In this document: positions 24,079-32,324 of the stretch, piece after piece
Layout of the letters: the number at the start of each line of letters is the position of its first letter
Position numbering within the stretch: position 1 is the stretch's first letter
Assembly (NCBI GenBank): GCA_017521805.1
Contig: JAFXDK010000057.1
Span: 1-64,000, forward strand
Source: Ruminococcus sp.
Lineage (GTDB): Bacteria > Bacillota > Clostridia > Oscillospirales > Ruminococcaceae
Reading direction: 5' to 3'
Length of the DNA stretch: 64,000 nt
Program-made: the position numbers and the translations under genes
Notes under the pieces: generated by a model
Databases searched by the model: none
What the model was told of the DNA's origin: nothing
The model's input: only the letters and a program-made list of their open reading frames with translations

Positions 24079-24531
24079 GTGAAAATACGACTGAACGTCA
24101 GTGATGAAAAATATGCAAAACTTGAACAGAATCTTTTATCCGCAGGCTTTGAAATTGACGATGAAGCAGAATTGATAATCAGCGAAAAAGAGCGATATTC
24201 CTCATTTATAGCCGTAAAGAACAAAAAAGGCGAAAAGCTCAGGCTGAAATCTGAGGAGATAATTTTCATAGAAAGTTTCGGTCATGATGTTGTCGTCCAC
24301 AGCACTGACGGGGAGGCTTACTACGCATACGACAGGCTTTATCAGCTTTGTACTATACTGGACAACGCAAAATTCCTGCGCGTAAGCAACTGCGCTATTA
24401 TTGCGAAATTCCACGTTAAGAAAATCAAACCGTCATTGTCAATGAAGTTTGTGCTGACAATGTCTGACGGCTCTCTTGTGGACGTTACACGGAGCTACTG
24501 CAATTCATTCAAGGAATTTTTTGGAATTTAG
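24079..24531 (+). CDS. LytTR-domain DNA-binding regulator
   Basis: A 150-residue protein with a short N-terminal part (KIRLNVSDEKYAKLEQ) and a LytTR DNA-binding domain (about 55-150). The domain shows LRLKSEEIIFIESFGHDVVV, YDRLYQLCTIL, FLRVSNCAIIAKFHV and the RSYCNSFKEFFGI end. There is no receiver domain, so it is of the stand-alone type that usually pairs with a membrane protein. The GTG at 24079 is chosen because AAGGGGG lies just upstream; the ATG at 24061 precedes that site. The next gene, 10 nt away, encodes a membrane protein, which supports a LytTR/membrane-partner unit with autoregulation through the TGCAA boxes. Confidence 0.85.
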   Translation: MKIRLNVSDEKYAKLEQNLLSAGFEIDDEAELIISEKERYSSFIAVKNKKGEKLRLKSEEIIFIESFGHDVVVHSTDGEAYYAYDRLYQLCTILDNAKFLRVSNCAIIAKFHVKKIKPSLSMKFVLTMSDGSLVDVTRSYCNSFKEFFGI

Positions 24532-24541
24532 GAGGATTATT

Positions 24542-25549
24542 ATGGCTAAGATAACGGCTGTTGGCATATCTTTTATAATAGTATGCCTTATAATTATTGC
24601 GTTGATAGTTTATGCAGTATATTCATCAGTTTATAAAAAAAGAATAAACAAAAAGCTGGAGAAACATGAAAGTACAGCTCATGTTTCAATGGCTTCTACG
24701 GATAGTATTGGAAGAATAATTCTGATTGTAGGTGCGGTTATTTTTGCAATTTCAACACTGTCCATGCTTTCAACTATTTCCGCAGGTGTGCAGAATACTC
24801 AGAACAATTTAAATAATACTATCAACTCGCTGAGGTATGAAATTACCGATTTAAAAGAGCAGATTAAAGAGCAGAATTCAGCTTTTGTGAATTTTATATA
24901 TGAATACGGTGAGGTTGACACTGAAAATCATACCGTTGAAGTGGCATTTGATTGTATACCCAGAACAGCAGGAGAGGATACTTCTGTTGTAATTACTATG
25001 GGAAATACGAGTATTGAGTTGAAAAAATCATTTGACGGAAGATATAAGGGAACAGGGTGGTTTCTCATATTTGACCCTGATTGTTCAAATGTATACGCTT
25101 CTGTCACTACAAATGGCATAACTACATCGCATATTGTTTCGGACGATAGTTACAATCCGTTGTTTATGGAATTTATGGGATATTTTGGCGGTGAAATGCA
25201 TATATGGGAAGAAGAATATGAAAAAGGTGAATATACCTTAAATGCAGAATATTTAAAACAGGCTAAGGGTGAAATAAATGACGTACAGCTGATTTTCTGC
25301 ATTAATGACAGAGAGGTAAAAAGAATTGATATTGTTGAACATATAACTGAAATCAATGAAAGCTTTGATGTAGATGCGCCTGATGAAAGTGTTGTAATAT
25401 ATGCCGAGGGAACAGACAGATATGGTTATATTCACAGACGTGCTGTATCATATTTAGTGAATGAGAATGATAATTTTGATTTTACAGAATATGTTGTAAT
25501 GGATAAAAACAGAAATATGATTTACAGTGAAAATGGGAAAAAAGAATAG
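24542..25549 (+). CDS. Two-span membrane protein with extracytoplasmic domain, LytTR partner
   Basis: A 335-residue protein that I cannot assign to a family. Helix 1 is GISFIIVCLIIIALIVYAV. A basic loop follows, then helix 2 (IILIVGAVIFAISTLSML), a short coiled coil (residues about 85-115, LNNTINSLRYEITDLKEQIKEQ) and a 215-residue domain with beta-like blocks that probably lies outside. TAGGAGG overlaps the stop of the LytTR gene, and a strong terminator follows, so the two form one transcript. By analogy with LytTR regulatory systems, the membrane protein may hold or inhibit the regulator; this is inference. Confidence 0.7.
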   Translation: MAKITAVGISFIIVCLIIIALIVYAVYSSVYKKRINKKLEKHESTAHVSMASTDSIGRIILIVGAVIFAISTLSMLSTISAGVQNTQNNLNNTINSLRYEITDLKEQIKEQNSAFVNFIYEYGEVDTENHTVEVAFDCIPRTAGEDTSVVITMGNTSIELKKSFDGRYKGTGWFLIFDPDCSNVYASVTTNGITTSHIVSDDSYNPLFMEFMGYFGGEMHIWEEEYEKGEYTLNAEYLKQAKGEINDVQLIFCINDREVKRIDIVEHITEINESFDVDAPDESVVIYAEGTDRYGYIHRRAVSYLVNENDNFDFTEYVVMDKNRNMIYSENGKKE

Positions 25550-25555
25550 TAATGT

Positions 25556-25588
25556 AAAACAGGCGACACACCTCGCCTGTTTTATTTT
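25556..25588 (+). terminator. Terminator after the LytTR unit
   Basis: Perfect 10-bp stem AAAACAGGCG/CGCCTGTTTT with an 8-nt loop, then ATTTT. Confidence 0.9.
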
Positions 25589-25684
25589 GCATAAAAAATA
25601 AGTGTTTTATTTGTGCAGTATTACTAAAATATATGTCGTATTTTGTGTATCTGAGGAAATGTAGGTGAAATGTTCGGAGAGTGC

Positions 25685-25713
25685 TTGACAGATTTGCAAA
25701 AATAGTGTATAAT
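25685..25713 (+). promoter_or_regulatory. Sigma-A promoter for the sortase operon
   Basis: TTGACA (25685-25690, perfect), a 17-bp spacer and TATAAT (25708-25713, perfect), 82 nt before the sortase ATG. Confidence 0.85.
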
Positions 25714-25795
25714 TAAGTATCATAAAATAGGTGTATTATGACAAGTTGTATTCACTTTTTTTGTGAAAGTTTTCCTGCGGAGGCGAAGACAGCTG

Positions 25796-27274
25796 ATGAA
25801 CAATTCAGAGAATAAAGACATCTTAGACAATACAAGCAGTGACGAAGCTTCTGCAAGAGCAGAAAAAATAAGAGCTATTCGTGAGTCTCTGCGAGATACC
25901 GATGAAAGCAACGATGTGCAGGCTGAGGATGCTTCTGCCGCCAATGCCGCCGCTATGGGTATTCCTGTGGCAAATGTGGTGAACAGCAGTACTCAGGCAG
26001 AAATTCCTGAAAAGAAAAAGTCCGGAAAAAAGAAAAAAACTCTGAAACAGAAAATCCGCGGATTATTCCCCGAAAAAGGCGATGGTGCAGCGGAAATAAT
26101 CAGAAAAATTGTTTTTCTTATTTCTATTATCGCCATTATCGTCTGCGGTTATCTTGTGGCTGACTACTACCTTGACTTGTGGAGAAGTCGCGCTCAGTAC
26201 AGCGACCTTGCGGGTATGTATGAGACATACGAGCCTATTATCGAGGATGTTCCCGTTGAAATTCCTGTGGAGGAGCCAAAAGAAAAAGAGTATACCATGC
26301 TGGATGGTGCAAGAAAGCTTCTGGATATAAATCCCGATACAGTCGGCTATCTGCGTATTCCTACCAAAAATGGCGGCGACCCCATTATTGATCTCCCTGT
26401 TGTACAGGCTGAGGATAATATGAAATATCTCGACATTAATTTCAAGGGTGAAGATTCAAGAACAGGTACTCTTTTCCTCGATTGCAGAAATCATTTTGAC
26501 GAGGTTGAAAACGGCAAACTTAAACATCCAAACTCAGATAATCTTGTGGTCTATGGTCATAATATGGCTGATGAAAGTATGTTTGGCAAACTGAAATATT
26601 ACTACGCAGATGCAGAATTTTATAAAAAGCATCCCGTAATTCAGTTTAATTCAAATTATGAGACATATTATTTCAAAATCTTTGCTATATTTATAGTAGA
26701 CGCAAAGGACGAGTCCGAAACAAAGTATGATTGCTGGAATCAGCTCAGCTTCGATGGCGAGGAAGCTTTCTATAATTTTGTTAATGAGGCTAAGAGAAGA
26801 ACTATTTATAATAATGACATTGACGTAAAATACGGCGATAGACTTCTCACACTTTCTACCTGCCATTACTTATTGCAGGATAGAAGCCGTCTTATGATTA
26901 TGGCAAGAAGCGTCCGTCCGGGTGAGGGATTGTATACAAATACAGATACAAGCAAGAAAAATAAAAATATAAAATGGCCTTCAATGTACTATAATACCAA
27001 GACAGATGAGAAGTACGACGATAAGGCAATTTTCGTTCCTTATGGACCGGAGGAAGCTGTAAAGGAAGCGGAAGCAGCCCTTGCAGCCGAAAAGAAGAAA
27101 AAAGAGGAAGAAAGAAAGAAGAAAGAGGCTGAAAAGAAGAAAAAGGAAGAAGCGGCAAAGTCCACAGGGGCTTCAAAATCAAAGACTACCGCAAAATCCA
27201 AATCAGCTTCAAAAACAACAGCGAAAACAAAAACTACTGCCGCGGCGAAAACAAAGACTGCCGCTGAGGGATGA
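25796..27274 (+). CDS. Class B sortase with long charged tails
   Basis: Sortases join surface proteins to peptidoglycan or to each other. The 492 residues have an acidic then lysine-rich cytosolic N-terminus (about 1-100) and one membrane helix (IVFLISIIAIIVCGYLVADYY). The sortase B domain (about 165-385) has His255 in VVYGHNMA, Cys356 in LTLSTCHY and the Arg in SRLMIMARSV. Unusually, a roughly 95-residue tail follows: Lys/Glu-rich, then a Lys-Ala-Thr-Ser-rich stretch like histone H1 tails. The ATG at 25796 has GGAGG 12 nt upstream; a GTG at 25763 lies before that site. It leads a three-gene unit with a second sortase and a SpoIID-like protein. No substrate with a clear sorting motif was seen in the window. 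Confidence 0.88.
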   Translation: MNNSENKDILDNTSSDEASARAEKIRAIRESLRDTDESNDVQAEDASAANAAAMGIPVANVVNSSTQAEIPEKKKSGKKKKTLKQKIRGLFPEKGDGAAEIIRKIVFLISIIAIIVCGYLVADYYLDLWRSRAQYSDLAGMYETYEPIIEDVPVEIPVEEPKEKEYTMLDGARKLLDINPDTVGYLRIPTKNGGDPIIDLPVVQAEDNMKYLDINFKGEDSRTGTLFLDCRNHFDEVENGKLKHPNSDNLVVYGHNMADESMFGKLKYYYADAEFYKKHPVIQFNSNYETYYFKIFAIFIVDAKDESETKYDCWNQLSFDGEEAFYNFVNEAKRRTIYNNDIDVKYGDRLLTLSTCHYLLQDRSRLMIMARSVRPGEGLYTNTDTSKKNKNIKWPSMYYNTKTDEKYDDKAIFVPYGPEEAVKEAEAALAAEKKKKEEERKKKEAEKKKKEEAAKSTGASKSKTTAKSKSASKTTAKTKTTAAAKTKTAAEG

Positions 27275-27283
27275 TGTAATAAA

Positions 27284-28198
27284 ATGAACAGAACAGGCAA
27301 GATGATTTCAGTCTGTGCGTTGCTTGCAGCTGCGGGATTAACCCTCACAGCCTGCGAAAGCAAAGAGAAGGAAGTAGTTTCCGAAGTGATTGTGCAGACC
27401 ACAGAGGCTCCTACAGAGCCGCCTACTATGCCGATTTATGACGAATATGTACCGTCCGTTGACGGAATGACAGAAAAAACAGACATATTGCTTAAAAAGA
27501 ATAAGAATTATGCAGGCTGGATAAGAATTAAAAATACCTCTGTTGATTATCCTTTTCTTAAAGATCCGGGAGAAATCCAGGAGGGACAGCCTTATTATCG
27601 TAATGAGTTTCACGATGCAAATTCCTTTTATCTACATAAGGATTTTGAAAGGAATTACGAGTTTGCAGGTTCTTTATTTATGGATTACCGCGATGAATTC
27701 GGTGCGGTAGATGAAACTCAATCTGAAAATATTGTAATCTACGGTCATAACATGCTGAATCTGACTATGTTCGGTTCGCTGAGAAATTATTACAATGACC
27801 ATTCATTCTGGGAACAGGCGGCTTTTATTGAGCTGAGTTCACAGTATGCTGACTATGACTATGTTGTATGCGGCAATGCCATAACCAGCGGATACAAGGA
27901 GTCTGACTTTGTATACTGGGATATGGAGGAGCTTGACACACAGGAGGACTTCGACTTCTACAAAAACAAGCTCCGCGAAAAACAAGTTTTCGATACGGGC
28001 GTTGATGTGAAGTTCGGCGATAAACTGCTGACTTTATCAACATGTTACGGCGATTCCGATGCCAATCTGAGATTCATATTGGTTGCAAGGCGGCTCCGTG
28101 AAGGAGAAGTTGCCGGTGATTTGTCAACAATTCAGCGCACCGACGAATATATAAAAAAACATAAAGAAAAAGAAAAGACGACAAAGGAAATAAGCTAA
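27284..28198 (+). CDS. Second class B sortase, predicted lipoprotein
   Basis: A 304-residue class B sortase with His155 (IVIYGHNML), Cys254 (LTLSTCYG) and the Arg in ILVARRLREG. Its N-terminus is not a plain membrane anchor but a lipoprotein signal: KMISVCALLAAAGLTLTAC, with a lipobox LTAC and Cys24, followed by a Thr/Glu/Pro linker (VQTTEAPTEPPTMP). Sortases are normally held by a transmembrane helix, so a lipid anchor is odd. It starts 10 nt after the first sortase and is followed 39 nt later by the SpoIID-like gene. Tandem sortases often divide work between polymerising and anchoring. Confidence 0.85.
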   Translation: MNRTGKMISVCALLAAAGLTLTACESKEKEVVSEVIVQTTEAPTEPPTMPIYDEYVPSVDGMTEKTDILLKKNKNYAGWIRIKNTSVDYPFLKDPGEIQEGQPYYRNEFHDANSFYLHKDFERNYEFAGSLFMDYRDEFGAVDETQSENIVIYGHNMLNLTMFGSLRNYYNDHSFWEQAAFIELSSQYADYDYVVCGNAITSGYKESDFVYWDMEELDTQEDFDFYKNKLREKQVFDTGVDVKFGDKLLTLSTCYGDSDANLRFILVARRLREGEVAGDLSTIQRTDEYIKKHKEKEKTTKEIS

Positions 28199-28237
28199 CA
28201 TATAGCACGTATTTTACGTGCGATTGAGGTGATTCCA

Positions 28238-29785
28238 ATGGATAAGATAAGCTTTAAGAAAGTTGCGTCTTTGCTCGCTGCTTCTCTCGTGACAGGCGGT
28301 GCCGTTATAGGTACTGTATATGCCACAGATGCAACAGTGCCGAAGGACGCGGCCGTTACTACAGCTGCTCAGTTATCCGAAGCCGATAGCACTTCTTCAA
28401 CGACTGAAATGTCAACAGAGGCTATGGCTGAGGAAAATGGTGAGGATATCGATTGGTATAAGGCAGAGCTTGACAGCTACGATGACAGTCTGTCTCTTAT
28501 CAGCTACGAAGCTTCACCGGAATCATCGGGAAAAAATAAGAAAAAGGGTCCAACTCCTGTTGAACTGAATGTTACCGGCGGATATGTCGGCGATATTCCG
28601 TGGATGGAAAGCGAACCGGTGATTGAATCAAATCCCGGTCAGTTCGCTGTTGTTACATACGGCTGGGGACACGGCGTGGGAATGAGCCAGAACGGTGCTA
28701 ATTTCTACGCTACCTACAGCGGATGGACCTATCAGGATATCCTTTTCCATTATTATCCCGATACATACCTCATGGATACAGGGGAGGCTTACGACGAGGA
28801 AATTACAGTTGCAGGAGTTTCAGGTGACGTTATTTCCATGGTTTCTCAGATAGTGTTCAATGAGGTCGGCGGCTCTATGAATTACGAGGCTATTAAAGCT
28901 CAGGCTGTTGCGGTATATACCTATTGCAAGTATAACGGCAACGATTCAAGTGACCTGAGATGCAAGCCTTGTCCTCCACAGATAGTTGTTGACGCTGTTA
29001 CCGAGGTTCTCGGTCAGGCGCTCTACTACGACGGAGATTTTGCATTGACTATGTTCTCCGCTTCAAGCGGCGGTATTACCGCAAACTGCGATGAAGTTTT
29101 CTGGAGAGATTTACCTTATCTGCGTTCAGTTCCAAGTGATTATGACGCAGCATACGACCCCCACTATGGTACGGTTACATATATTGACGATTTTCAGCTT
29201 AAAAATATGATTGAGAGTGCATACGGCATTACTCTTTCGAACGATCCGTTTAACTGGATTAAGCCTGAGTATTCCGACGAAACAGGATATGTAACATACG
29301 TAAACATAGATGATCAGGTTACAGTAAAGGGATATGAGTTCAAGCTTGCTATGGGACTTAAATCCTCAAAATTCAACGTTCACTACACTCCCAGACCTGA
29401 GGGAGAGGTTATGCCCGGTGGTTCTTCTGATATCGTTGTGGTAAACCCTGAGTATACACAAACTCCGGGTGTGTGGTATCCTAATAATCAGCCAACAGAC
29501 ATCGGATTGATTCCCGAGCCTACAGAGCCGACTTATGAGGACACTACAACGGGCAGTGAATGGAATGAGCCAACTACAGACTGGTATCAGGAACCAACAT
29601 GGTCTGAAAGTACTACAGGCTGGACAGACGGAACAACGCACTGGACAGAGCCCACTACAAGCTGGACTGATAGTACAACATCATGGACTGATAGCACAAC
29701 AAGCTGGACAGACGACTCATACAACAGTTATGATTATAACTACGACTATAATAGCTACGATTCCAATTATAATTACGGCTATTAA
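28238..29785 (+). CDS. Secreted SpoIID/LytB-like protein with permuted blocks and T/W/Y-rich tail
   Basis: SpoIID-type enzymes are lytic transglycosylases that cut glycan strands lacking stem peptides. The 515 residues start with a signal peptide (to about TVYATDA). The block FAVVTYGWGHGVGMSQNGA, normally the last SpoIID motif, comes first (about residue 145). After it come ISMVSQIVFNEVGGS, then EAIKAQAVAVYTYCKY with the expected catalytic Glu region, and FSASSGGITANCDEVFW and YLRSVPSDYD. The C-terminal 110 residues are low complexity: repeated TTSWTDS units and a Tyr/Asn/Asp-rich end. No LPxTG-like signal was seen. The ATG at 28238 has GAGGTG upstream. It follows two sortases, so a wall-remodelling or surface role is inferred. 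Confidence 0.8.
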   Translation: MDKISFKKVASLLAASLVTGGAVIGTVYATDATVPKDAAVTTAAQLSEADSTSSTTEMSTEAMAEENGEDIDWYKAELDSYDDSLSLISYEASPESSGKNKKKGPTPVELNVTGGYVGDIPWMESEPVIESNPGQFAVVTYGWGHGVGMSQNGANFYATYSGWTYQDILFHYYPDTYLMDTGEAYDEEITVAGVSGDVISMVSQIVFNEVGGSMNYEAIKAQAVAVYTYCKYNGNDSSDLRCKPCPPQIVVDAVTEVLGQALYYDGDFALTMFSASSGGITANCDEVFWRDLPYLRSVPSDYDAAYDPHYGTVTYIDDFQLKNMIESAYGITLSNDPFNWIKPEYSDETGYVTYVNIDDQVTVKGYEFKLAMGLKSSKFNVHYTPRPEGEVMPGGSSDIVVVNPEYTQTPGVWYPNNQPTDIGLIPEPTEPTYEDTTTGSEWNEPTTDWYQEPTWSESTTGWTDGTTHWTEPTTSWTDSTTSWTDSTTSWTDDSYNSYDYNYDYNSYDSNYNYGY

Positions 29786-29866
29786 ATGACCAATGATATA
29801 CAAGTCTTTGCGGTGGACGTACAGGTCTGAAGCAAAGGCTTGTTTACGTTTTGGAATTCATCGTTG

Positions 29867-29903
29867 AAAAAGGTGAAAAATTCCTGAAAATATCCACCTT
29901 TTT
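29867..29903 (+). terminator. Terminator after the sortase/SpoIID unit
   Basis: Perfect 9-bp stem AAAAAGGTG/CACCTTTTT with a 19-nt loop; the T-run forms part of the arm. Confidence 0.6.
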
Positions 29904-30024
29904 ATGCCTTGTGGGTGAAAAAAGGTGGATTTTAAGTAATAAAATTTAATAATAAAATTTAAAATTCGGCAAAGTCTCCAAATATTTCCGATTTCCACTA
30001 TTTATGATTGTGTAGTATGCCCTC

Positions 30025-30053
30025 TTGAAAAATAGTTCTAAATGGAGTATAAT
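30025..30053 (+). promoter_or_regulatory. Sigma-A promoter of the dcw cluster
   Basis: TTGAAA (30025-30030), a 17-bp spacer and TATAAT (30048-30053). It is about 100 nt upstream of mraZ. Confidence 0.8.
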
Positions 30054-30061
30054 GTATTTAG

Positions 30062-30126
30062 GGTGAATTCAGGTGATGAGTTGTAAAATTTTCCATTTTT
30101 TGGTGAATTTAGGCAACGAATTGTGA
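30062..30126 (+). promoter_or_regulatory. Two 25-bp direct repeats, candidate MraZ operator
   Basis: GGTGAATTCAGGTGATGAG.. (30062-30086) and GGTGAATTTAGGCAACGAA.. (30102-30126) match at 19 of 25 positions, all six differences being transitions. They lie 40 bp apart in the mraZ leader. MraZ binds GTG-containing direct repeats upstream of its own gene in other bacteria. Confidence 0.6.
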
Positions 30127-30154
30127 CACAAAAGGAAAAAAGGAGGCGAATATC

Positions 30155-30586
30155 ATGAGCGAGCCGTTATGCGGTACTTATAATCCCAGTATCGACACTA
30201 AGGGCCGTATGAGCTTTCCGACTAAGCTCCGTGATATTCTTGGTGCCGAATTTTATCTTTGTGTTGGTCACGATAAAAATTACATCGCCGTTTACTCCGT
30301 GGAAGAGTTCAAGAATTACTGCGGTAAGCTCAATGAAATCCCCGGCGATATCGGTTCGGAGATAAGACGTGAGCTTCTTGCCGGTGCCGATAAGCAGATT
30401 CCCGATAAGCAGGGCAGAATATTTATTTCACAGACATTAAGAGAATTTGCTGGAATCACCGACGAAGTTACCGTAATAGGCAATATGAACAGAGCTGAGA
30501 TATGGAATCCTGCTCTTTATGCCGAAAGCAGAAAGAGCCTCGATCCCGCTGCTAAAAAGGCGGCGCTGGCTAATCTTGTGCTTTAA
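30155..30586 (+). CDS. mraZ: Transcriptional regulator MraZ
   Basis: MraZ is the DNA-binding first gene of dcw clusters and represses its own operon. The 143 residues carry two AbrB-like repeats: YNPSIDTKGRMSFPTKLRD (about residues 9-27), with the DxKGR core, and DKQIPDKQGRIFISQTLRE (about 78-96). Length is normal. AGGAGGCGA precedes the ATG. Its leader contains two direct repeats that fit operator sites. It is followed 38 nt later by rsmH. Confidence 0.95.
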   Translation: MSEPLCGTYNPSIDTKGRMSFPTKLRDILGAEFYLCVGHDKNYIAVYSVEEFKNYCGKLNEIPGDIGSEIRRELLAGADKQIPDKQGRIFISQTLREFAGITDEVTVIGNMNRAEIWNPALYAESRKSLDPAAKKAALANLVL

Positions 30587-30624
30587 TGGCTGTGCCGTTA
30601 AGGCTGTATTATAAGGAGCTGTAA

Positions 30625-31566
30625 ATGGAATTCAGACATATCCCTGTTCTTCTTGACCAATGTATCGAAGGACTTAATATCAACCCCGACGGCATATACA
30701 TTGACTGTACTGCCGGAGGAGGCGGACATTCCTCTGCAATTGCTGCAAAATTAAGCGAAAAGGGTAGATTATTCTCCCTCGACCGCGACCCCGATGCTGT
30801 TAAAGCTGCATCGGCGAGATTGGCAGAATTCCCCAATGCACGAGTAATTCACAGGAATTATTCAGAGCTTGATATGATTCTTGCTGAACTCGGTATAGAC
30901 GGTGTTGACGGTATACTTATGGATTTAGGCGTATCTTCACACCAGCTTGACGAAGAAAGCAGAGGCTTTTCCTACCATACCAACGCTCCTCTTGATATGA
31001 GAATGAGCCAGAGTGGTATGAGTGCCGCAGATGTGGTCAATACTTTTTCTGAGCAACAGCTTGCAAAGATTATATTTGAGTATGGCGAGGAGAAATTTTC
31101 CCGCCGTATCGCTATGAATATTATCAAGGCAAGAGAAATTGCTCCTGTAGAGACAACTCAGCAATTGGCAGATATCATAAGGGAAAGTGTTCCGCAGAAA
31201 GCACGGAGAGACAAAAATCCCTGTAAAAAAACGTTTCAGGCAATACGTATAGCTGTCAATGGAGAATTTGAGCACCTTTCGGAAGGTCTCGACAAAGCTT
31301 TTGATGCGCTGAAGCCTGGAGGCAGACTTGCCGTTATCACTTTCCATTCCTTAGAGGACAGAATCGTAAAACAGCGATTTGCAGGTTGGTGTAAGGGTTG
31401 TATATGTCCGCCTGATTTCCCTCAATGTGTATGCGGACGCAAGCCGCAGGGAATACTTGTGAACAAAAAGCCCATAGAGGCTGACAGTGAAGAACTGGAA
31501 AACAACAACAGAAGCAGAAGCGCGAAGCTCAGAGTTATTGAAAGGAGTACGGACTGCAATGGCTGA
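30625..31566 (+). CDS. rsmH: 16S rRNA (cytosine-N4)-methyltransferase RsmH
   Basis: RsmH methylates N4 of C1402 in 16S rRNA using SAM. The 313 residues have HIPVLLDQCIEGL, the SAM site IDCTAGGGGHSSAIA, DGILMDLGVSSHQLDE, FSYHTNAPLDMRM and AVITFHSLEDRIVKQ. All are complete. AAGGAG precedes the ATG. The stop overlaps the start of ftsL by 8 nt, the usual coupling in this cluster. Confidence 0.95.
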   Translation: MEFRHIPVLLDQCIEGLNINPDGIYIDCTAGGGGHSSAIAAKLSEKGRLFSLDRDPDAVKAASARLAEFPNARVIHRNYSELDMILAELGIDGVDGILMDLGVSSHQLDEESRGFSYHTNAPLDMRMSQSGMSAADVVNTFSEQQLAKIIFEYGEEKFSRRIAMNIIKAREIAPVETTQQLADIIRESVPQKARRDKNPCKKTFQAIRIAVNGEFEHLSEGLDKAFDALKPGGRLAVITFHSLEDRIVKQRFAGWCKGCICPPDFPQCVCGRKPQGILVNKKPIEADSEELENNNRSRSAKLRVIERSTDCNG

Positions 31567-31990
31567 AAATGATTCTGTAAAACAGCAGGGTCGGCAAGCT
31601 GACAGCCATACAGGCGGTGAATCAAAAACAGGTTCGGTAATATCCATTGTTTTTATCGCTGTTCTTGCAGCTGCACTTCTCGGAACTGTAATTTATAGCC
31701 TTGACAGAAGAAATACAATGTACAGCAAGGTGGCAGTTCTCAATGAGGAACTTACTCATGCCGAGGCTGAAAATGTCAGGCTGCAAACAGAGCTTGAAAG
31801 TAAGATATCTGCAAAAAACGTCGAAGATTATGCTGAAAATGTATTGGGGATGACAAAAATAGATTCCTCCCAGATAAAGTACATCGAGATTCAGACCGAT
31901 GACGTGGTTAATATTCCTGAACAGGACGACGGTCTTATTGCAAAGATAAAAAAATTCTTTGATCGTTGTGTGGAATATTTCAGAGGTTAG
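31559..31990 (+). CDS. ftsL: FtsL-like division protein
   Basis: A 143-residue bitopic protein with a polar N-terminus, one membrane helix (VISIVFIAVLAAALLGTVIY) and a leucine-zipper-like coiled coil (VAVLNEELTHAEAENVRLQTELE). KNVEDYAENVLGMTKIDSSQ is the short FtsL/DivIC motif. FtsL works with FtsB/DivIC and FtsQ to activate septal wall synthesis. The ATG at 31559 has AAAGGAG upstream and lies inside the end of rsmH. Sequence identity in this family is low; the call rests on topology and position between rsmH and the division PBP. Confidence 0.8.
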   Translation: MAENDSVKQQGRQADSHTGGESKTGSVISIVFIAVLAAALLGTVIYSLDRRNTMYSKVAVLNEELTHAEAENVRLQTELESKISAKNVEDYAENVLGMTKIDSSQIKYIEIQTDDVVNIPEQDDGLIAKIKKFFDRCVEYFRG

Positions 31991-32324
31991 TCCACATATA
32001 TATTAAAAGGGACAGCCGCTGATAAAAATATAAAAAAGCTAACGGCAACAAAAATATATAAGCCGTAGTGATAGTAGAACACGGAGGCACAACGAGTGAT
32101 CGGTATAAAAGGATTGCTCTCCCACATATAAAAAAATAAAAACGGGAGAGCAAATCCTTCGCTTACGGGACAACAAGCGAAACCTTTACATCGTGTGTCA
32201 AAGAGCAAAGACATCACAGAGATGTTCATAGGCAGGGTTGCTCATAAACCCTGCCTTATTTATTGATAAATGTATAAAATTTATCATCATGAGGAATTGC
32301 CATAACAATAGAAAGGAAAAAGGT
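31991..32324. other. 334-bp structured gap inside the dcw cluster
   Basis: Unusual for a tight cluster. It contains the stem AAGGATTGCTCTCCC with GGGAGAGCAAATCCTT (about 32130-32162), TTCGCTT/AAGCGAA, and a terminator-like GGCAGGGTT/ACCCTGCC (about 32231-32257). No ORF with a ribosome site was seen. It could be a cis-acting RNA or an inserted palindromic element. Confidence 0.55.

Larger units (their letters stand above)
29786..30154. other. 369-bp gap before the dcw cluster
   Basis: It holds the SpoIID-like gene terminator (29867-29903), an AT-rich stretch, the mraZ promoter (30025-30053) and two 25-bp direct repeats (30062-30126). No gene was seen. Confidence 0.7.
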
